A stretch of 64,000 nucleotides of DNA, from NCBI GenBank assembly GCA_947629015.1, contig CANRCB010000007.1, positions 23,263 to 87,262 of the forward strand, read 5' to 3'. The stretch is from an uncultured Gemmiger sp. Lineage in GTDB: Bacteria > Bacillota > Clostridia > Oscillospirales > Ruminococcaceae. Below the pieces are notes generated by a model, which was not told where the DNA came from, searched no databases, and worked only from the letters and a program-made list of their open reading frames with translations. Positions 6,084 to 14,312 of this stretch are shown piece by piece (positions within the stretch are counted from its first letter, which is position 1; every line of letters begins with the position of its first letter). The position numbers were made by a program, and so were the translations under genes.

Positions 6084-7364
6084 TTATTGCTCAATAAAAT
6101 TTGCTTTGGCAAAAAATGCGTTCTGCACAGCCAGCAGCACGGCGGCGCGGCCGGCGGCAAAGTTGACCCCGCCCTGCAAGTAGCAGGTATAGGGCGGGCG
6201 CAGCGGGCCGTCGCAGGAGATCTCGATGGTGCTGCCCTCGGTGAAGGAACCGGATGCCATGACGACCTTGTCGGTATAGCCGGGCTCGTCGGCGGGCTCC
6301 GGCGTGACCATGCTGTCGATGGGGCTGGCGTGCTGGATGCCGGCGCAAAAGCCCTGCAGGGCCGCCGCCGAGCCGGCGTCAAAGCAGGTGACGATGTCGT
6401 TGTGGTCGTCGGTGTAACGCGGGATGGGGTTTTTGCCGCACAGCTCCAACAGGCACTGGGCGTAGACGGCGGTCTTGAGCGCCTCGGCCACGACGCCGGG
6501 GGCGTAGTAGAGGCCCAGGAACATCTCCCGCAGCGCGTCCTGCGTACAGCCAAGGTTGGCCCCAAGGCCCGGCGCCGTGAAACGGTGGGCGCACAGCTCC
6601 ACCAAATCGGCCCGGCCGGCGATGTACCCCCCGGTGGAGGCGATGCCGCCGCCGGGGTTTTTGATGAGGCTGCCGGCGATGAGGTCGGCCCCCGCCGCAA
6701 GCGGCTCGGCGGTCTGGGTGAACTCCCCATAGCAGTTGTCGACAAAGATGATGGCCTGCGGGTTGGCGGCGCGGGCGGTATCGGCCACCCTTTGGATGGC
6801 GGCCAGGTCAAAGGCGTTGCGCCGGCTGTAGCCGCGGCTGCGCTGGATGTGCACCACCTTGGCGGCCTTTGCCTTTTGGGCGATGGCGGCAAGGTCGGGG
6901 GTGTTGTCCGGCAAAAGGGGCGCTTCGTCGTACAAAACGCCAAACTCCCGCAGGGTGCCCCTGCCCTGCCCCGCCCTGCCCAGGCCGATGACGCCCTCCA
7001 GCGTATCATACGGGCGGCCGGTGGCGGCGAGCAGCGTATCGCCGGGGCGCAGAAGGCCGAACAGCGCCACCGCCAGCGTGTGGGTGCCGCTCATGAACTG
7101 GGGGCGCACGAGCGCCGCCCCGGCGCCAAAGGCGCGGGCAAACACGGCCTCGAGCATATTGCGGCTGTCATCCCAGACGCCGTACCCCGAGGAGCCCCAG
7201 AAATGCCGCGCCTCGACGCCGGCATCGGTGAAGGCGCGCAGCATTTTCAGCTGGTTGTCGTCCCGTATGGCCTCGATTTTGGCAAAAGGCTCCCGGCAAA
7301 GGGCCAGGGCCTGTCCGTCGAGGGCCAGCACGCGGGGCTGGAGGTCATAAAAATCCGAAAGCAT
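6084..7364 (-). CDS. Methionine gamma-lyase family PLP protein (YnbB / aluminium-resistance family)
   Basis: 426 residues, full length for the family. It shows a fold-type I PLP enzyme pattern: the N-terminal WGSSGYGVWDDSRNMLEAVF, VRPQFMSGTHTLAVALFGLL, the cofactor-binding IIFVDNCYGEFTQ and the PLP lysine in DLIAGSLIKNPGGGIASTGG. Members annotated as methionine gamma-lyase or aluminium-resistance proteins are common in Firmicutes, but their substrate is poorly established. I therefore give only the family. The start at 7364 (MLSDFYDLQP) has GAAAGGA a few bases upstream. It is the last gene of the minus-strand run murD-GNAT-kinase-this gene, separated from its predecessor by 42 bases including a small hairpin. 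Confidence 0.88.
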   Translation of the reverse strand: MLSDFYDLQPRVLALDGQALALCREPFAKIEAIRDDNQLKMLRAFTDAGVEARHFWGSSGYGVWDDSRNMLEAVFARAFGAGAALVRPQFMSGTHTLAVALFGLLRPGDTLLAATGRPYDTLEGVIGLGRAGQGRGTLREFGVLYDEAPLLPDNTPDLAAIAQKAKAAKVVHIQRSRGYSRRNAFDLAAIQRVADTARAANPQAIIFVDNCYGEFTQTAEPLAAGADLIAGSLIKNPGGGIASTGGYIAGRADLVELCAHRFTAPGLGANLGCTQDALREMFLGLYYAPGVVAEALKTAVYAQCLLELCGKNPIPRYTDDHNDIVTCFDAGSAAALQGFCAGIQHASPIDSMVTPEPADEPGYTDKVVMASGSFTEGSTIEISCDGPLRPPYTCYLQGGVNFAAGRAAVLLAVQNAFFAKANFIEQ

Positions 7365-7406
7365 CGTGTTTCCTTTCGCTGTTGCGGGGCGCCCACAGGC
7401 GCCCCT

Positions 7407-7928
7407 TTACTGTTTGGCCGCAAATCCGCCCAGCCACCCGTATGCCTGCTCGCGGGCGGTGAAGATCTTGTACGGCACGCCGCTCTCCCGCAGGGCCTTG
7501 AGCATGGCAGGGCGTGTGTTTGCGTTGAAATTTTCGATCCACTGTGTAAATTCCGGGTCTATCCGCTCCGGGCAGCCCGCGGCCATATCGGGGCGCGTGC
7601 GCCCCGCATACCGCTGTGCGCGGACCTGGACGCTTTGCCGGCAGGTGGCGGTGTCAACGTCAAGATACAGGCAGAGGTCGGCATAGCGCAGCCGCCGGGC
7701 AAAGGTGCGGCTGTAGTTGCCGTCCATCACCCAGGCGGGCCCCGCCAACGCCTGTGCCAGCAGAGCGTCAAACTCCGCACGGCTGCGCTCCACCCAGCCG
7801 GGCAGCCACCACAGCCTGTCCAGATGCACGACCGGCAAGCCGAACCGCGCGCCCATCCACCGGGCCAGCGTGCTTTTGCCGGCACCGCCGCAGCCGACGA
7901 TGAGCACCCGTTTGCAGGGGAATTCCAT
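7407..7928 (-). CDS. P-loop NTPase, adenylate kinase-like / FlaR-type topology modulation family
   Basis: 173 residues. The Walker A motif is at the start: RVLIVGCGGAGKSTLARWM. It is followed by VVHLDRLWWLPGW, WVMDGNYSRTFARRLRYADLCLYLD and a basic region. This is the layout of the small kinase-like proteins often annotated as DNA topology modulation protein FlaR or AAA family ATPase. WVMDGNY and the following Arg resemble the nucleoside-kinase lid and substrate region. The real substrate is unknown. The ATG lies 6 bases after the stop of the upstream GNAT gene, so the two are co-translated in one operon from murD. Nothing indicates that it is specific to cell-wall metabolism. Confidence 0.82.
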   Translation of the reverse strand: MEFPCKRVLIVGCGGAGKSTLARWMGARFGLPVVHLDRLWWLPGWVERSRAEFDALLAQALAGPAWVMDGNYSRTFARRLRYADLCLYLDVDTATCRQSVQVRAQRYAGRTRPDMAAGCPERIDPEFTQWIENFNANTRPAMLKALRESGVPYKIFTAREQAYGWLGGFAAKQ

Positions 7929-7934
7929 AGGCCC

Positions 7935-8714
7935 TCATTTTATACAATTTGTATTATATTGGTGAAGTATGCCGTTTTGTGTAAATCCAAGCCGTTCGTA
8001 CATCCCGCAGAGGGGCTTGGCGCAGTCCAGCCCGACGGCATACCCCTGCGCGGCCAGCGCGTTGGCGACGGCGGTGAGCAGCGCCGCAAACAGCCCCCGG
8101 CCGCGGGCGGCGGGGGCGGTACAGCCCATCTGCAGCCATGCCTCGCCGCCGCACAGCGTGGCGGAGACAGTGCTCAAGGGTGCGCCGTCCGCGCCGCGCA
8201 GCAGCCACACCCTGCCAAGGCCGTGGCTGCGCGCCGCGTTGGCGGTCACATACCAGGCATCCTGCTGCGCGGGCGCATCGGGGAACAACAGCGCCGCCAC
8301 CTCCCCGGCCGGCGGCGCATCGTCCGGCACGCAGCCGGGCGGCAGGCTGCGCGCCGGCAGGCGCGCCCCCGCGGGCAGGGCATAGCGGTACAGCGGCTCG
8401 CGCTCCGCCGCCGCCAAAGGGGCCAGCGGCGCCGGCGTGCGCAGCTTTTGCGTGCCGGTAAAGCGCAGGAAAGCGGCCAGTTCCTCACAGCGGGCGGCGC
8501 CCGCCCTGCCGCAGAGCAGCGCCGTCCGGCCGTAAAGGTCCAGCGCGGCGGGCGTGCCGCGCCCGCCGGCCAGGAGGAACAGCTTGACCGGCGCGCCGGC
8601 GTTGCCGGCCCAGAGCGCCAAGTCCCGCCGCAGCAGCGCGCCCCAGCCCGGCCATGGGCCAAGGGCGGCGGCGAAGGCGGTTTTGTCGGCCTGCGTCTCA
8701 ACGGCGCGGATCAT
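7935..8714 (-). CDS. GNAT-family N-acetyltransferase (probable)
   Basis: 259 residues. The N-terminal half is a divergent, Ala/Leu-rich domain. The C-terminal half has the GNAT core: WLLRGADGAPLSTVSATL, then WLQMGCTAPAARGRGLFAAL, which contains the acetyl-CoA loop variant (ARGRGLF), and a final CGMYERLGFTQNGILHQY strand-loop. The acceptor is unknown. The ATG overlaps the murD stop by four bases (ATGA), indicating translational coupling. This does not by itself prove a peptidoglycan role. The family call rests on the C-terminal motifs, and the first 110 residues are not recognised. Confidence 0.75.
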   Translation of the reverse strand: MIRAVETQADKTAFAAALGPWPGWGALLRRDLALWAGNAGAPVKLFLLAGGRGTPAALDLYGRTALLCGRAGAARCEELAAFLRFTGTQKLRTPAPLAPLAAAEREPLYRYALPAGARLPARSLPPGCVPDDAPPAGEVAALLFPDAPAQQDAWYVTANAARSHGLGRVWLLRGADGAPLSTVSATLCGGEAWLQMGCTAPAARGRGLFAALLTAVANALAAQGYAVGLDCAKPLCGMYERLGFTQNGILHQYNTNCIK

Positions 8715-10117
8715 GCGGGCAGGGCGTTGACGATGCGCTTGTAGTCCCGCCCGCGCACCTCAAAGTTCGGGTACATATCAAAGCTGGCCGAGGCCGGCGA
8801 CAGGCTGACGATATCCCCCGGTTTGGCGGCGGCGCGGGCCTTTTCCACCGCGTCCTGCATCGTATCGGCGTGCAGCACGGCCATGCCGCAGCCGGCAAAG
8901 CCGGGGTCGGCGCGCAGGGCCGCCTCGATGATGGGGCCGGTCTGGCCCATGAGGATGAGCGTTTTGACGTGGGCAACAAGTTCCGGGGCCAGCGGCGCGT
9001 AGGGGATCTTTTTATCGTAGCCGCCGGCGATCAGGATGATCTTCTGCTCAAAGCTGCGCAGCCCGGCGATGGTGCGCGTGGGGCTGGAGGCGATGGAATC
9101 GTTATAGTACTGCACGCCGTCCAAAAGGCGCACCGGCTCGATGCGGTGCTCGACGCCGGTGAAGGTGCTGCCCACGGCGCGCATGGCCTCGATGGGCACG
9201 CGGCCCCAGACGGCGGCGATGGCGGCGAGCAGGTTTTCGACGTTGTGCAAGCCGCGCAGCTTGACCTCGGCGCGCGGCAGCACCGGTGTGACGGTGCCGG
9301 CGGCTTTGTCGGCATAGCAGAGGGTATCGTCGCTTTGGCGCAAAAAGGCGCCGTTATCGGTCTCGCGCAGGCGGGTGAACCAGACCTGTTCGCCCTTACA
9401 GTCCGCCTGCATGGCGCGGGAGACCTCGTTCTCGTACCCCAGCACGGCGCGGCAGGGCGGAACCTGCCAGAGCAGGATGTTGCGCTTGGCGTCGATGTAT
9501 TCCTGCATATCCTTGTGGTGATCGAGGTGGTTGGGGGTGACGTTGGTGACGACAGCCACGGTGGGGCTGCGCCGCATACTGATGAGCTGGAAGCTGGAAA
9601 GCTCCGCCACGGCCACGTCGCCGGGCTGCACCTCGGCGAGCATGGGCAGCAGCGCCGCGCCGATGTTGCCGCCCAAAAACACCCGCCGCCCCGCCGCCTT
9701 GAACATCTCGGCGATGAGGGTGGTGGTGGTGGTCTTGCCGTCGGAGCCGGTCACGGCGACGATCTCGCAGGGGCAAAGCTCAAAAAACAGCTCCACCTCG
9801 CTGGTGACGAGGGTGCCGGCGGCTTTGGCGGCCTGCAAAGCGGGCTGGAAATACTCATACCCCGGGGTGCGCAGGATGATGTCCTGCCCGGCAAAACCGT
9901 CGGTGTAATGCGCGCCGAGGCTGAGGCGGACGCCGAGGCGGGTGAGGGTGGCGGCATATTCGCCGAAATCCGCAAGGGCCTGCTTGCGGTCGCACAGCGT
10001 GAGCTCGGCGCCAAGGCCGGCCAGCAGCTCGATGCAGGGCTTGTGGCTGACGCCGGCGCCGATAAGGGCGACCTTTTTGCCCGCCACGAGGGCGCGCAGG
10101 GCTTCGATGGGCTGCAT
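8711..10117 (-). CDS. murD: UDP-N-acetylmuramoyl-L-alanine--D-glutamate ligase
   Basis: 468 residues. MurD adds D-glutamate to UDP-MurNAc-L-Ala in the cytoplasm, the second amino-acid step of peptidoglycan precursor synthesis. The Mur ligase signature is intact: the ATP loop IVAVTGSDGKTTTTTLIAEM at about residue 115, the metal-binding SSFQL block, NVTPNHLDHHKDMQEYIDAK, the C-terminal YYNDSIASSPTRTIAGL and ILIAGGYDKKIPYAPL. I chose ATG 10117 because CAGGAG lies nine bases before it. A TTG at 10126 would sit too close to that site. It heads a minus-strand operon with a GNAT, a kinase-like and a PLP gene. It is not in a division/cell wall cluster here, unlike in many Firmicutes. Confidence 0.95.
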   Translation of the reverse strand: MQPIEALRALVAGKKVALIGAGVSHKPCIELLAGLGAELTLCDRKQALADFGEYAATLTRLGVRLSLGAHYTDGFAGQDIILRTPGYEYFQPALQAAKAAGTLVTSEVELFFELCPCEIVAVTGSDGKTTTTTLIAEMFKAAGRRVFLGGNIGAALLPMLAEVQPGDVAVAELSSFQLISMRRSPTVAVVTNVTPNHLDHHKDMQEYIDAKRNILLWQVPPCRAVLGYENEVSRAMQADCKGEQVWFTRLRETDNGAFLRQSDDTLCYADKAAGTVTPVLPRAEVKLRGLHNVENLLAAIAAVWGRVPIEAMRAVGSTFTGVEHRIEPVRLLDGVQYYNDSIASSPTRTIAGLRSFEQKIILIAGGYDKKIPYAPLAPELVAHVKTLILMGQTGPIIEAALRADPGFAGCGMAVLHADTMQDAVEKARAAAKPGDIVSLSPASASFDMYPNFEVRGRDYKRIVNALPA

Positions 10118-10149
10118 GATGACCAACTCCTGTTTTTGTCTTTTGTTCC

Positions 10150-10178
10150 ATTATAGTCCGAACGGCGGCTGTTTGCAA
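10150..10178 (-). promoter_or_regulatory. Sigma-A type promoter of the murD operon
   Basis: On the minus strand TTGCAA (10173-10178), 17 bases, TATAAT (10150-10155), about 33 bases before the murD ATG. It shows that murD is transcribed independently of the repeat element and the PRPP gene upstream. Confidence 0.7.
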
Positions 10179-10193
10179 ACCGGCGCACAAAAA

Positions 10194-10217
10194 CCCCGGC
10201 CCGCGCGGGCCGGGGCG
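10194..10217. repeat. Terminator-like hairpin, copy 1 of a 24-base duplication flanking element A
   Basis: The perfect palindrome CCCCGGCCCGC/GCGGGCCGGGG plus CG recurs exactly at 10616-10639. Copy 2 lies 10 bases from the stop of the PRPP gene, as expected for its terminator. Confidence 0.7.
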
Positions 10218-10615
10218 CAGACTGTCAAAAAAGAGGTATTTAAAATCTATCGGCCTCGGCTGACATGTGCGGACGAGGCCGATACCTCTAGAGCAAAAAA
10301 TCACGGTCGAGTCGCCTTTGGCATGAGAACGGGATTTTTTGCGATGGAGTGTGTCCAAGAGAGGGGTGCGAAGCGGCGCTATTTATAGTCCGCGTTCGCG
10401 GACGTATATTTCGGTCACGCCCTCGCTCGACGCTGTGCGCCCGCAGGCGCCTGCCGGAGCGCAACCGCCGCAAAGCGGCGGCTCTTAGCGCATAGGCTCG
10501 GGCGTTTGCGCCCTGCCAAACTATTTTTGGCAAAATATTTTGGCAGGCGGCGGGCATAGCCCGCCGTGCGCAAAACCCCTCTTTTGCAGCGTGTCGAGGA
10601 ACTCGACACGCTGAG
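10218..10615 (-). mobile_element. 398-bp intergenic element A with covarying hairpin module
   Basis: It contains no plausible gene. It is flanked by exact 24-base copies of a hairpin and starts with CAGACTGTCAAAAAA. Read on the minus strand it holds four stems in order. S0 is CAGCGTGTCGAG/CTCGACACGCTG at 10587-10613. S1 is ACCCCTCTTTTG paired with CAAGAGAGGGGT (10575-10586 with 10356-10367). S2 is 10293-10302 with 10333-10342. S3 is TATCGGCCTCG/CGAGGCCGATA at 10248-10284. The same order and loop sequences occur at 33.6 and 46.7 kb. About 200 bases of additional small palindromes fill the S1 loop here. It lies between two minus-strand genes, in the same orientation. Confidence 0.6.
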
Positions 10616-10639
10616 CCCCGGCCCGCGCGGGCCGGGGCG
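10616..10639 (-). terminator. Terminator-like hairpin, copy 2, after the PRPP synthetase-like gene
   Basis: Same 24 bases as 10194-10217. It lies ten bases past the stop at 10650. There is no clear T-run, so termination strength is uncertain. Confidence 0.55.
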
Positions 10640-10649
10640 GATGCGGGGT

Positions 10650-11819
10650 TCAGCGCTTGGTGCCGATGCGCAGGCCGCGCTGGCGCAGCAGCGCCTCGAT
10701 CTTGGAGATGGGGTCGATGATGCTGGAGACGCTCTTGTCGTGGTTGATGGCGGCGATGAAGTAGGCGGTGTATTTGGAAAGATCCACATCGCAGTACCAC
10801 GGGCGCTCGAGCAGCGCGGGGGTGCGGTAGGTCAGGTTGGTGCCCAGCACGCAGGTGAGCGCGCCCTCGCGGTAGGCCCTGTCAAATTCCGCCAGGCCGG
10901 AGGTGAACAGCGGGAAGGTGGCGCAGGTAAAAATGTGGTTGGCGCCGCGCTTTTTGAGCTCATGCGCGATGTCCAGCATGCTCTCGCCGGAGGCGATGAT
11001 GTCGTCGGCGATGAACACATCCTTGCCTTCCAGGCTCTCGCCGAGGTATTCGTGCGCGACGATGGGGTTGCGCCCGTTGACGACGCGGCTGTAATCCCGC
11101 CGCTTGTAGAACATGCCCAGATTGCAGCCCAGGACGCTGGAATAGTACATATTGCGGTTCATGGCGCCCTCGTCGGGGGAGACGACCATGAAATGCTCCT
11201 TGTTGAAATCCAGCGCCGGGAACCGCTTGAGCAGGTTTTTGAGCACCTGGTAGGTGGGCATGACGTTGTCAAAGCTCAACAGCGGCACGGCGTTCTGCAC
11301 GCGCGGGTCGTGCGCGTCAAAGGTGATGATGTTCTTGACGCCGATCTGGCGCAGCGTTTGCAGGGCGTAGGCACAGTCCAGGCTTTCGCGGGAGACGCGG
11401 CGGTGCTGCCGCCCGCCGTAGAGGCTGGGCATGACGACCGAGATGCGGTGCGCGCGGCCCGCCACCGCCTGGATGAGGCGCAGCAGATTTTGGAAATGGT
11501 CGTCGGGGGAAAGGCGGTTCTCATATCCGAACAATTTGTAGGTGACGCTGTAGTTGCCGGGGTCGACAAAGAAAAACAGGTCTTTGCCGCGGGCGGATTC
11601 CCGCACAAGGCCCTTGGCATCGCCGGACTGGAAACGCGGGCAGTCCGACGGGATGATGAAGGTGCTGCGCTTGATGCCCACCTCGCGCGCCCAGCGCACC
11701 AGATGGCCGTCGACCAGCTTGCAAAGCTCCTCGGCGCCGGGGCAGGCGATGAGGCCCAGGTCGGCGATGGCGTCCTCCCGCGCGAAAAAGTCCCGCGGGC
11801 CGAGATTCTGTTCAGGCAT
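10650..11819 (-). CDS. Ribose-phosphate pyrophosphokinase-like protein (long clostridial form)
   Basis: 389 residues, longer than the usual ~315 of PrsA. The PRPP-binding loop is clear (KDVFIADDIIASGESMLDIA). Further marks are the N-terminal LFFFVDPGNYSVTYKLFGYE, a SLYGGRQHRRVSRESLDC flexible-loop-like region, ITFDAHDPRVQNAVPLLSFD and MVVSPDEGAMNRNMYYSSVL. These correspond in order to PRPP synthetase segments, so conversion of ribose 5-phosphate and ATP to PRPP is likely. It may be a divergent class or a second copy beside a standard prs elsewhere. Start 11819 is chosen from the AAAGGAA eight bases before it rather than the upstream ATG at 11837. It is followed by a hairpin and element A. Confidence 0.8.
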   Translation of the reverse strand: MPEQNLGPRDFFAREDAIADLGLIACPGAEELCKLVDGHLVRWAREVGIKRSTFIIPSDCPRFQSGDAKGLVRESARGKDLFFFVDPGNYSVTYKLFGYENRLSPDDHFQNLLRLIQAVAGRAHRISVVMPSLYGGRQHRRVSRESLDCAYALQTLRQIGVKNIITFDAHDPRVQNAVPLLSFDNVMPTYQVLKNLLKRFPALDFNKEHFMVVSPDEGAMNRNMYYSSVLGCNLGMFYKRRDYSRVVNGRNPIVAHEYLGESLEGKDVFIADDIIASGESMLDIAHELKKRGANHIFTCATFPLFTSGLAEFDRAYREGALTCVLGTNLTYRTPALLERPWYCDVDLSKYTAYFIAAINHDKSVSSIIDPISKIEALLRQRGLRIGTKR

Positions 11820-12046
11820 GGACAGGCTTCCTTTCACTGTTGGGGCGGCGGGGCCGCCCGTTTTCCTTCCGTTGTACCCATTCTAGCACACAAGTGCGGC
11901 AAATTCAGCAGGAAAGCCATGCGTTTTTGCCGCTTTCCTTCATTTTTTCCACCTTGCACATCCTGCGGGAAAGAATCGGCCTTCAATTCTGGTGTTTTTG
12001 CCCACACATCGCTTTAAAGCCCGAAAGGGCCGGCGGCGCCGCGGGT

Positions 12047-13450
12047 TCAAAACGCCAATTCCTCCAGGCGCAGCAGGGCCAGGATGTAAATTTTGAGCGC
12101 CTCGATCAGTTTTTCAAAGTTCGCGCCCTCGTTGGCGCCGTGCATCGGGCCGGCAAAGGCGGGCAGCGGCAGGTCGGTGTGCTCGGGGCCAAAGCTGACC
12201 GCCAGCGGGAAATGCCGCGCGTAGGTGCCGCCGCCCATCACAAAGGGGGCCTTGTGTTCCCCTGTGACCTCGTTGTAGGTGCGGATGAGCGTTTGGATGG
12301 CGGGATGATCGGTGCCGATGTAGAACGGCACGCGGCTCTCCACGTTTTCCAGCGCCGCGGCGGTGCCGCACACCGCGCGCATGGCGGCGGTGAGGGCCTC
12401 GGCGTCGGTGTTCGTGGGGTAGCGGCAGTCAAAGCTCTGGCGGATGCGGCCGCCCTGCATCGTGACGGTGCCGCCGATGATGGTCAGCGGGTCGAACACG
12501 CCGTCGTCGGCCGCGATGCCCAGCGCCTTGCCGGCGGTATCGGCGTGCAGCGTGGCCAGCACCCGCAGGTAGGCATCCTCGGCCGGGGTGCACACGCCGC
12601 TTTGGAGCAGGCAGTCCACGATGCGCGCGATGGCGTTGACGGTGCCCGCCGGCATGGCGGCATGGCCGCTTTTGCCCCAGCCGCACAGCACGGTGTTGCG
12701 CGGGTCTTCGGGGTCGGGCTCAAGGGTCACGCCGTCGGCGGGGCGCAGCGAGCTTTGCGGCGCGCGCACCACGCATACGGCGCGGTCCGGCACGGCGTTG
12801 TGGGCGACGCCGCCCTCAAATTTGACGATGACGCCGCCCTCCAGCACGGGCGAGACGAGCTCGCCCCCAAAACCGCCCTTCTCGCCGTTGCAGACCGGGA
12901 ACTCGGCGTCCGGGGTGAAGCAGAACACCGGCTGCGGGTGGTTTTGGGCATAGTAGTCGGCGTCGGCCATGCCGGTCTCCTCGTTGGCGCCGAGCAGCGC
13001 GCGCACGGGGTAAGGCAGCGGGGCGCCGCTTTCCTTCAGATATTTGAGGGCGTACAGGCACAAAATGCCGGGGCCCTTGTCGTCGGCCACGCCGCGGCCC
13101 AGCAGCCAGCCGTCCTGCAGACGCACGGTGAAGGGGTCGGCGCTCCAGCCGTTGCCCGCGGGCACCACGTCCACATGGGTGATGGTGGCAAGGTATTTCT
13201 GCCCGTCGGCGATGGGGCCGGTCTGCGCCCAGCCGATGCGGCCGGCGTCGTTGTGGGTATCGAGCCCCAGCTCCGCGGCGATGGCCAGCGCGCAGTCCAG
13301 CGCCGCGGCGGGGCCGGGGCCGTAGGGCTTGCCCGGCTCCGGCGTGCCCTCGACGCTGGGCACCGCCACCAGGCGGGTGATATCGCGCAGGATGTTGTCA
13401 CGGTTTTGCTCGGCAAAGGCGTCGATGGACGCCCAACGCGCATCGGTCAT
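12047..13450 (-). CDS. Sapep-type Mn2+-dependent dipeptidase (M20 family)
   Basis: 467 residues, typical for the PepV/Sapep branch of M20 metallopeptidases that release amino acids from dipeptides in the cytoplasm. Metal-site motifs are present: ATITHVDVVPAGNGW (first His-x-Asp), GRGVADDKGPGILCLYALKY (bridging Asp), LLGANEETGMADADYY (catalytic Glu pair) and FTPDAEFPVCNGEKGG. The C-terminal metal His is in FAGPMHGANEGANFEKL. The lid domain lies between about residues 185 and 380. Start 13450 is supported by a GGGAGGC nine bases upstream. The frame is open far upstream, but that part has no ribosome site. It is transcribed as a single gene or with the repair pair upstream, from which it is separated by a terminator. 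Confidence 0.92.
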   Translation of the reverse strand: MTDARWASIDAFAEQNRDNILRDITRLVAVPSVEGTPEPGKPYGPGPAAALDCALAIAAELGLDTHNDAGRIGWAQTGPIADGQKYLATITHVDVVPAGNGWSADPFTVRLQDGWLLGRGVADDKGPGILCLYALKYLKESGAPLPYPVRALLGANEETGMADADYYAQNHPQPVFCFTPDAEFPVCNGEKGGFGGELVSPVLEGGVIVKFEGGVAHNAVPDRAVCVVRAPQSSLRPADGVTLEPDPEDPRNTVLCGWGKSGHAAMPAGTVNAIARIVDCLLQSGVCTPAEDAYLRVLATLHADTAGKALGIAADDGVFDPLTIIGGTVTMQGGRIRQSFDCRYPTNTDAEALTAAMRAVCGTAAALENVESRVPFYIGTDHPAIQTLIRTYNEVTGEHKAPFVMGGGTYARHFPLAVSFGPEHTDLPLPAFAGPMHGANEGANFEKLIEALKIYILALLRLEELAF

Positions 13451-13511
13451 AAGCGGGTGCCTCCCTGTTTTCCGGTTTTGTACCATTATAGCACCGCCGC
13501 GCGCAAAAGAA

Positions 13512-13543
13512 AACGCCCCGGGCAAAAATCCCGCGGCGGGGCG
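13512..13543 (-). terminator. Terminator of the DNA repair gene pair
   Basis: On the minus strand a GC-rich stem (CGCCCCG-type arms at 13514-13542, with ATTTTTG in the loop) is followed by TTTTCTTTT directly after the stop at 13545. Confidence 0.7.
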
Positions 13544-13544
13544 C

Positions 13545-14312
13545 TCACGGCGCGGCGGGGTCCGGCCACATCTCGCACATATCGCGCCAGTAGCGCTTGG
13601 GCGCATGGTTCCTTTGCAGCCCGGGGTCGCGGCGTTCCTCGATGGTCAAAGCCTGGAAGAAGCGCCGCCAGAGGGCCTGCCAGCCCTGCTCGGCCGCGTC
13701 CGGCGCGGGGGCGTAGCGCTCCATGGCAAGGTACTGCACCGCGCCGTTTTGGCGCAGCAGCGCGATGCCGTGGGTGGCGTCAAAGATCAAAAAGTCCTCG
13801 TCCGGCAGGCGGCTGCAAAAATGCGCGCGCAGCAGCGGCAGCACGCAGTGGTTGGGGTGGATGACGGCGCCCAGCATACCGCCGCGCTCCTCAAAGCGGA
13901 GGAATTCGATAAATTTGTGCGCCTCGTTGTTGACGCCGCGCTCCAACGCGAAGGCGGCGGCCACGTCGGGGTCCCCCAGCATGTTGGCGGCGCGCGGGCC
14001 AAGGGTGAAGCACAGGCGGGCAAAGCGCAGCAGGGCAAGATCCTTGCCGGGGTCGGTGCTCAAAAAACCGGTGAGGACGCGCTCGCGCACGGTGCCGCCC
14101 AGCCTTGCCAGCCCCGCCGCCACGCGGCGGGCGCGGGCGGCGTCGGTGGCGATGTCGGCGCTGCCGAACAGCGTCGTCTGCCCCTCCTCCGGGCCCAGCA
14201 CCGCGGCGGGGATCTCGCGGCGGGCAAAGCTGGCGAACACGCAGCACAAAAAGCCGGGGAAGGTGCCGTCGTAGCGGTAGGCGGTATCGGTCATATGCGC
14301 CTGGTAAGGCAT
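13545..14312 (-). CDS. TIGR03915-family putative DNA repair protein
   Basis: 255 residues. The N-terminus TAYRYDGTFPGFLCCVFASF is the family signature. Further conserved parts are RFARLCFTLGPRAANMLGDP, KFIEFLRFEERGGMLGAVIHP and the C-terminal NHAPKRYWRDMCEM. The family (DUF4130-containing) always pairs with a radical SAM protein of TIGR03916, and that partner is immediately upstream here. The pair is predicted to act in DNA repair or modification, but no reaction has been established that I can cite. Start 14312 is chosen because GAGAGGAGG lies seven bases upstream, although this overlaps the radical SAM gene by 22 bases. An internal ATG at 14294 would give the classic ATGA overlap. Confidence 0.9.
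   Translation of the reverse strand: MPYQAHMTDTAYRYDGTFPGFLCCVFASFARREIPAAVLGPEEGQTTLFGSADIATDAARARRVAAGLARLGGTVRERVLTGFLSTDPGKDLALLRFARLCFTLGPRAANMLGDPDVAAAFALERGVNNEAHKFIEFLRFEERGGMLGAVIHPNHCVLPLLRAHFCSRLPDEDFLIFDATHGIALLRQNGAVQYLAMERYAPAPDAAEQGWQALWRRFFQALTIEERRDPGLQRNHAPKRYWRDMCEMWPDPAAP

Noticed and set aside
6069..8744. 891-codon + strand frame opposite the PLP enzyme, kinase and GNAT genes
   Set aside because: It spans three genuine antisense genes and has low-complexity composition. It is an antisense shadow.
10218..10615. Group I/II intron or self-splicing element in element A
   Set aside because: No domain V-like catalytic hairpin, no ORF and no interruption of a gene. The shared features with B and C are simple stacked hairpins.
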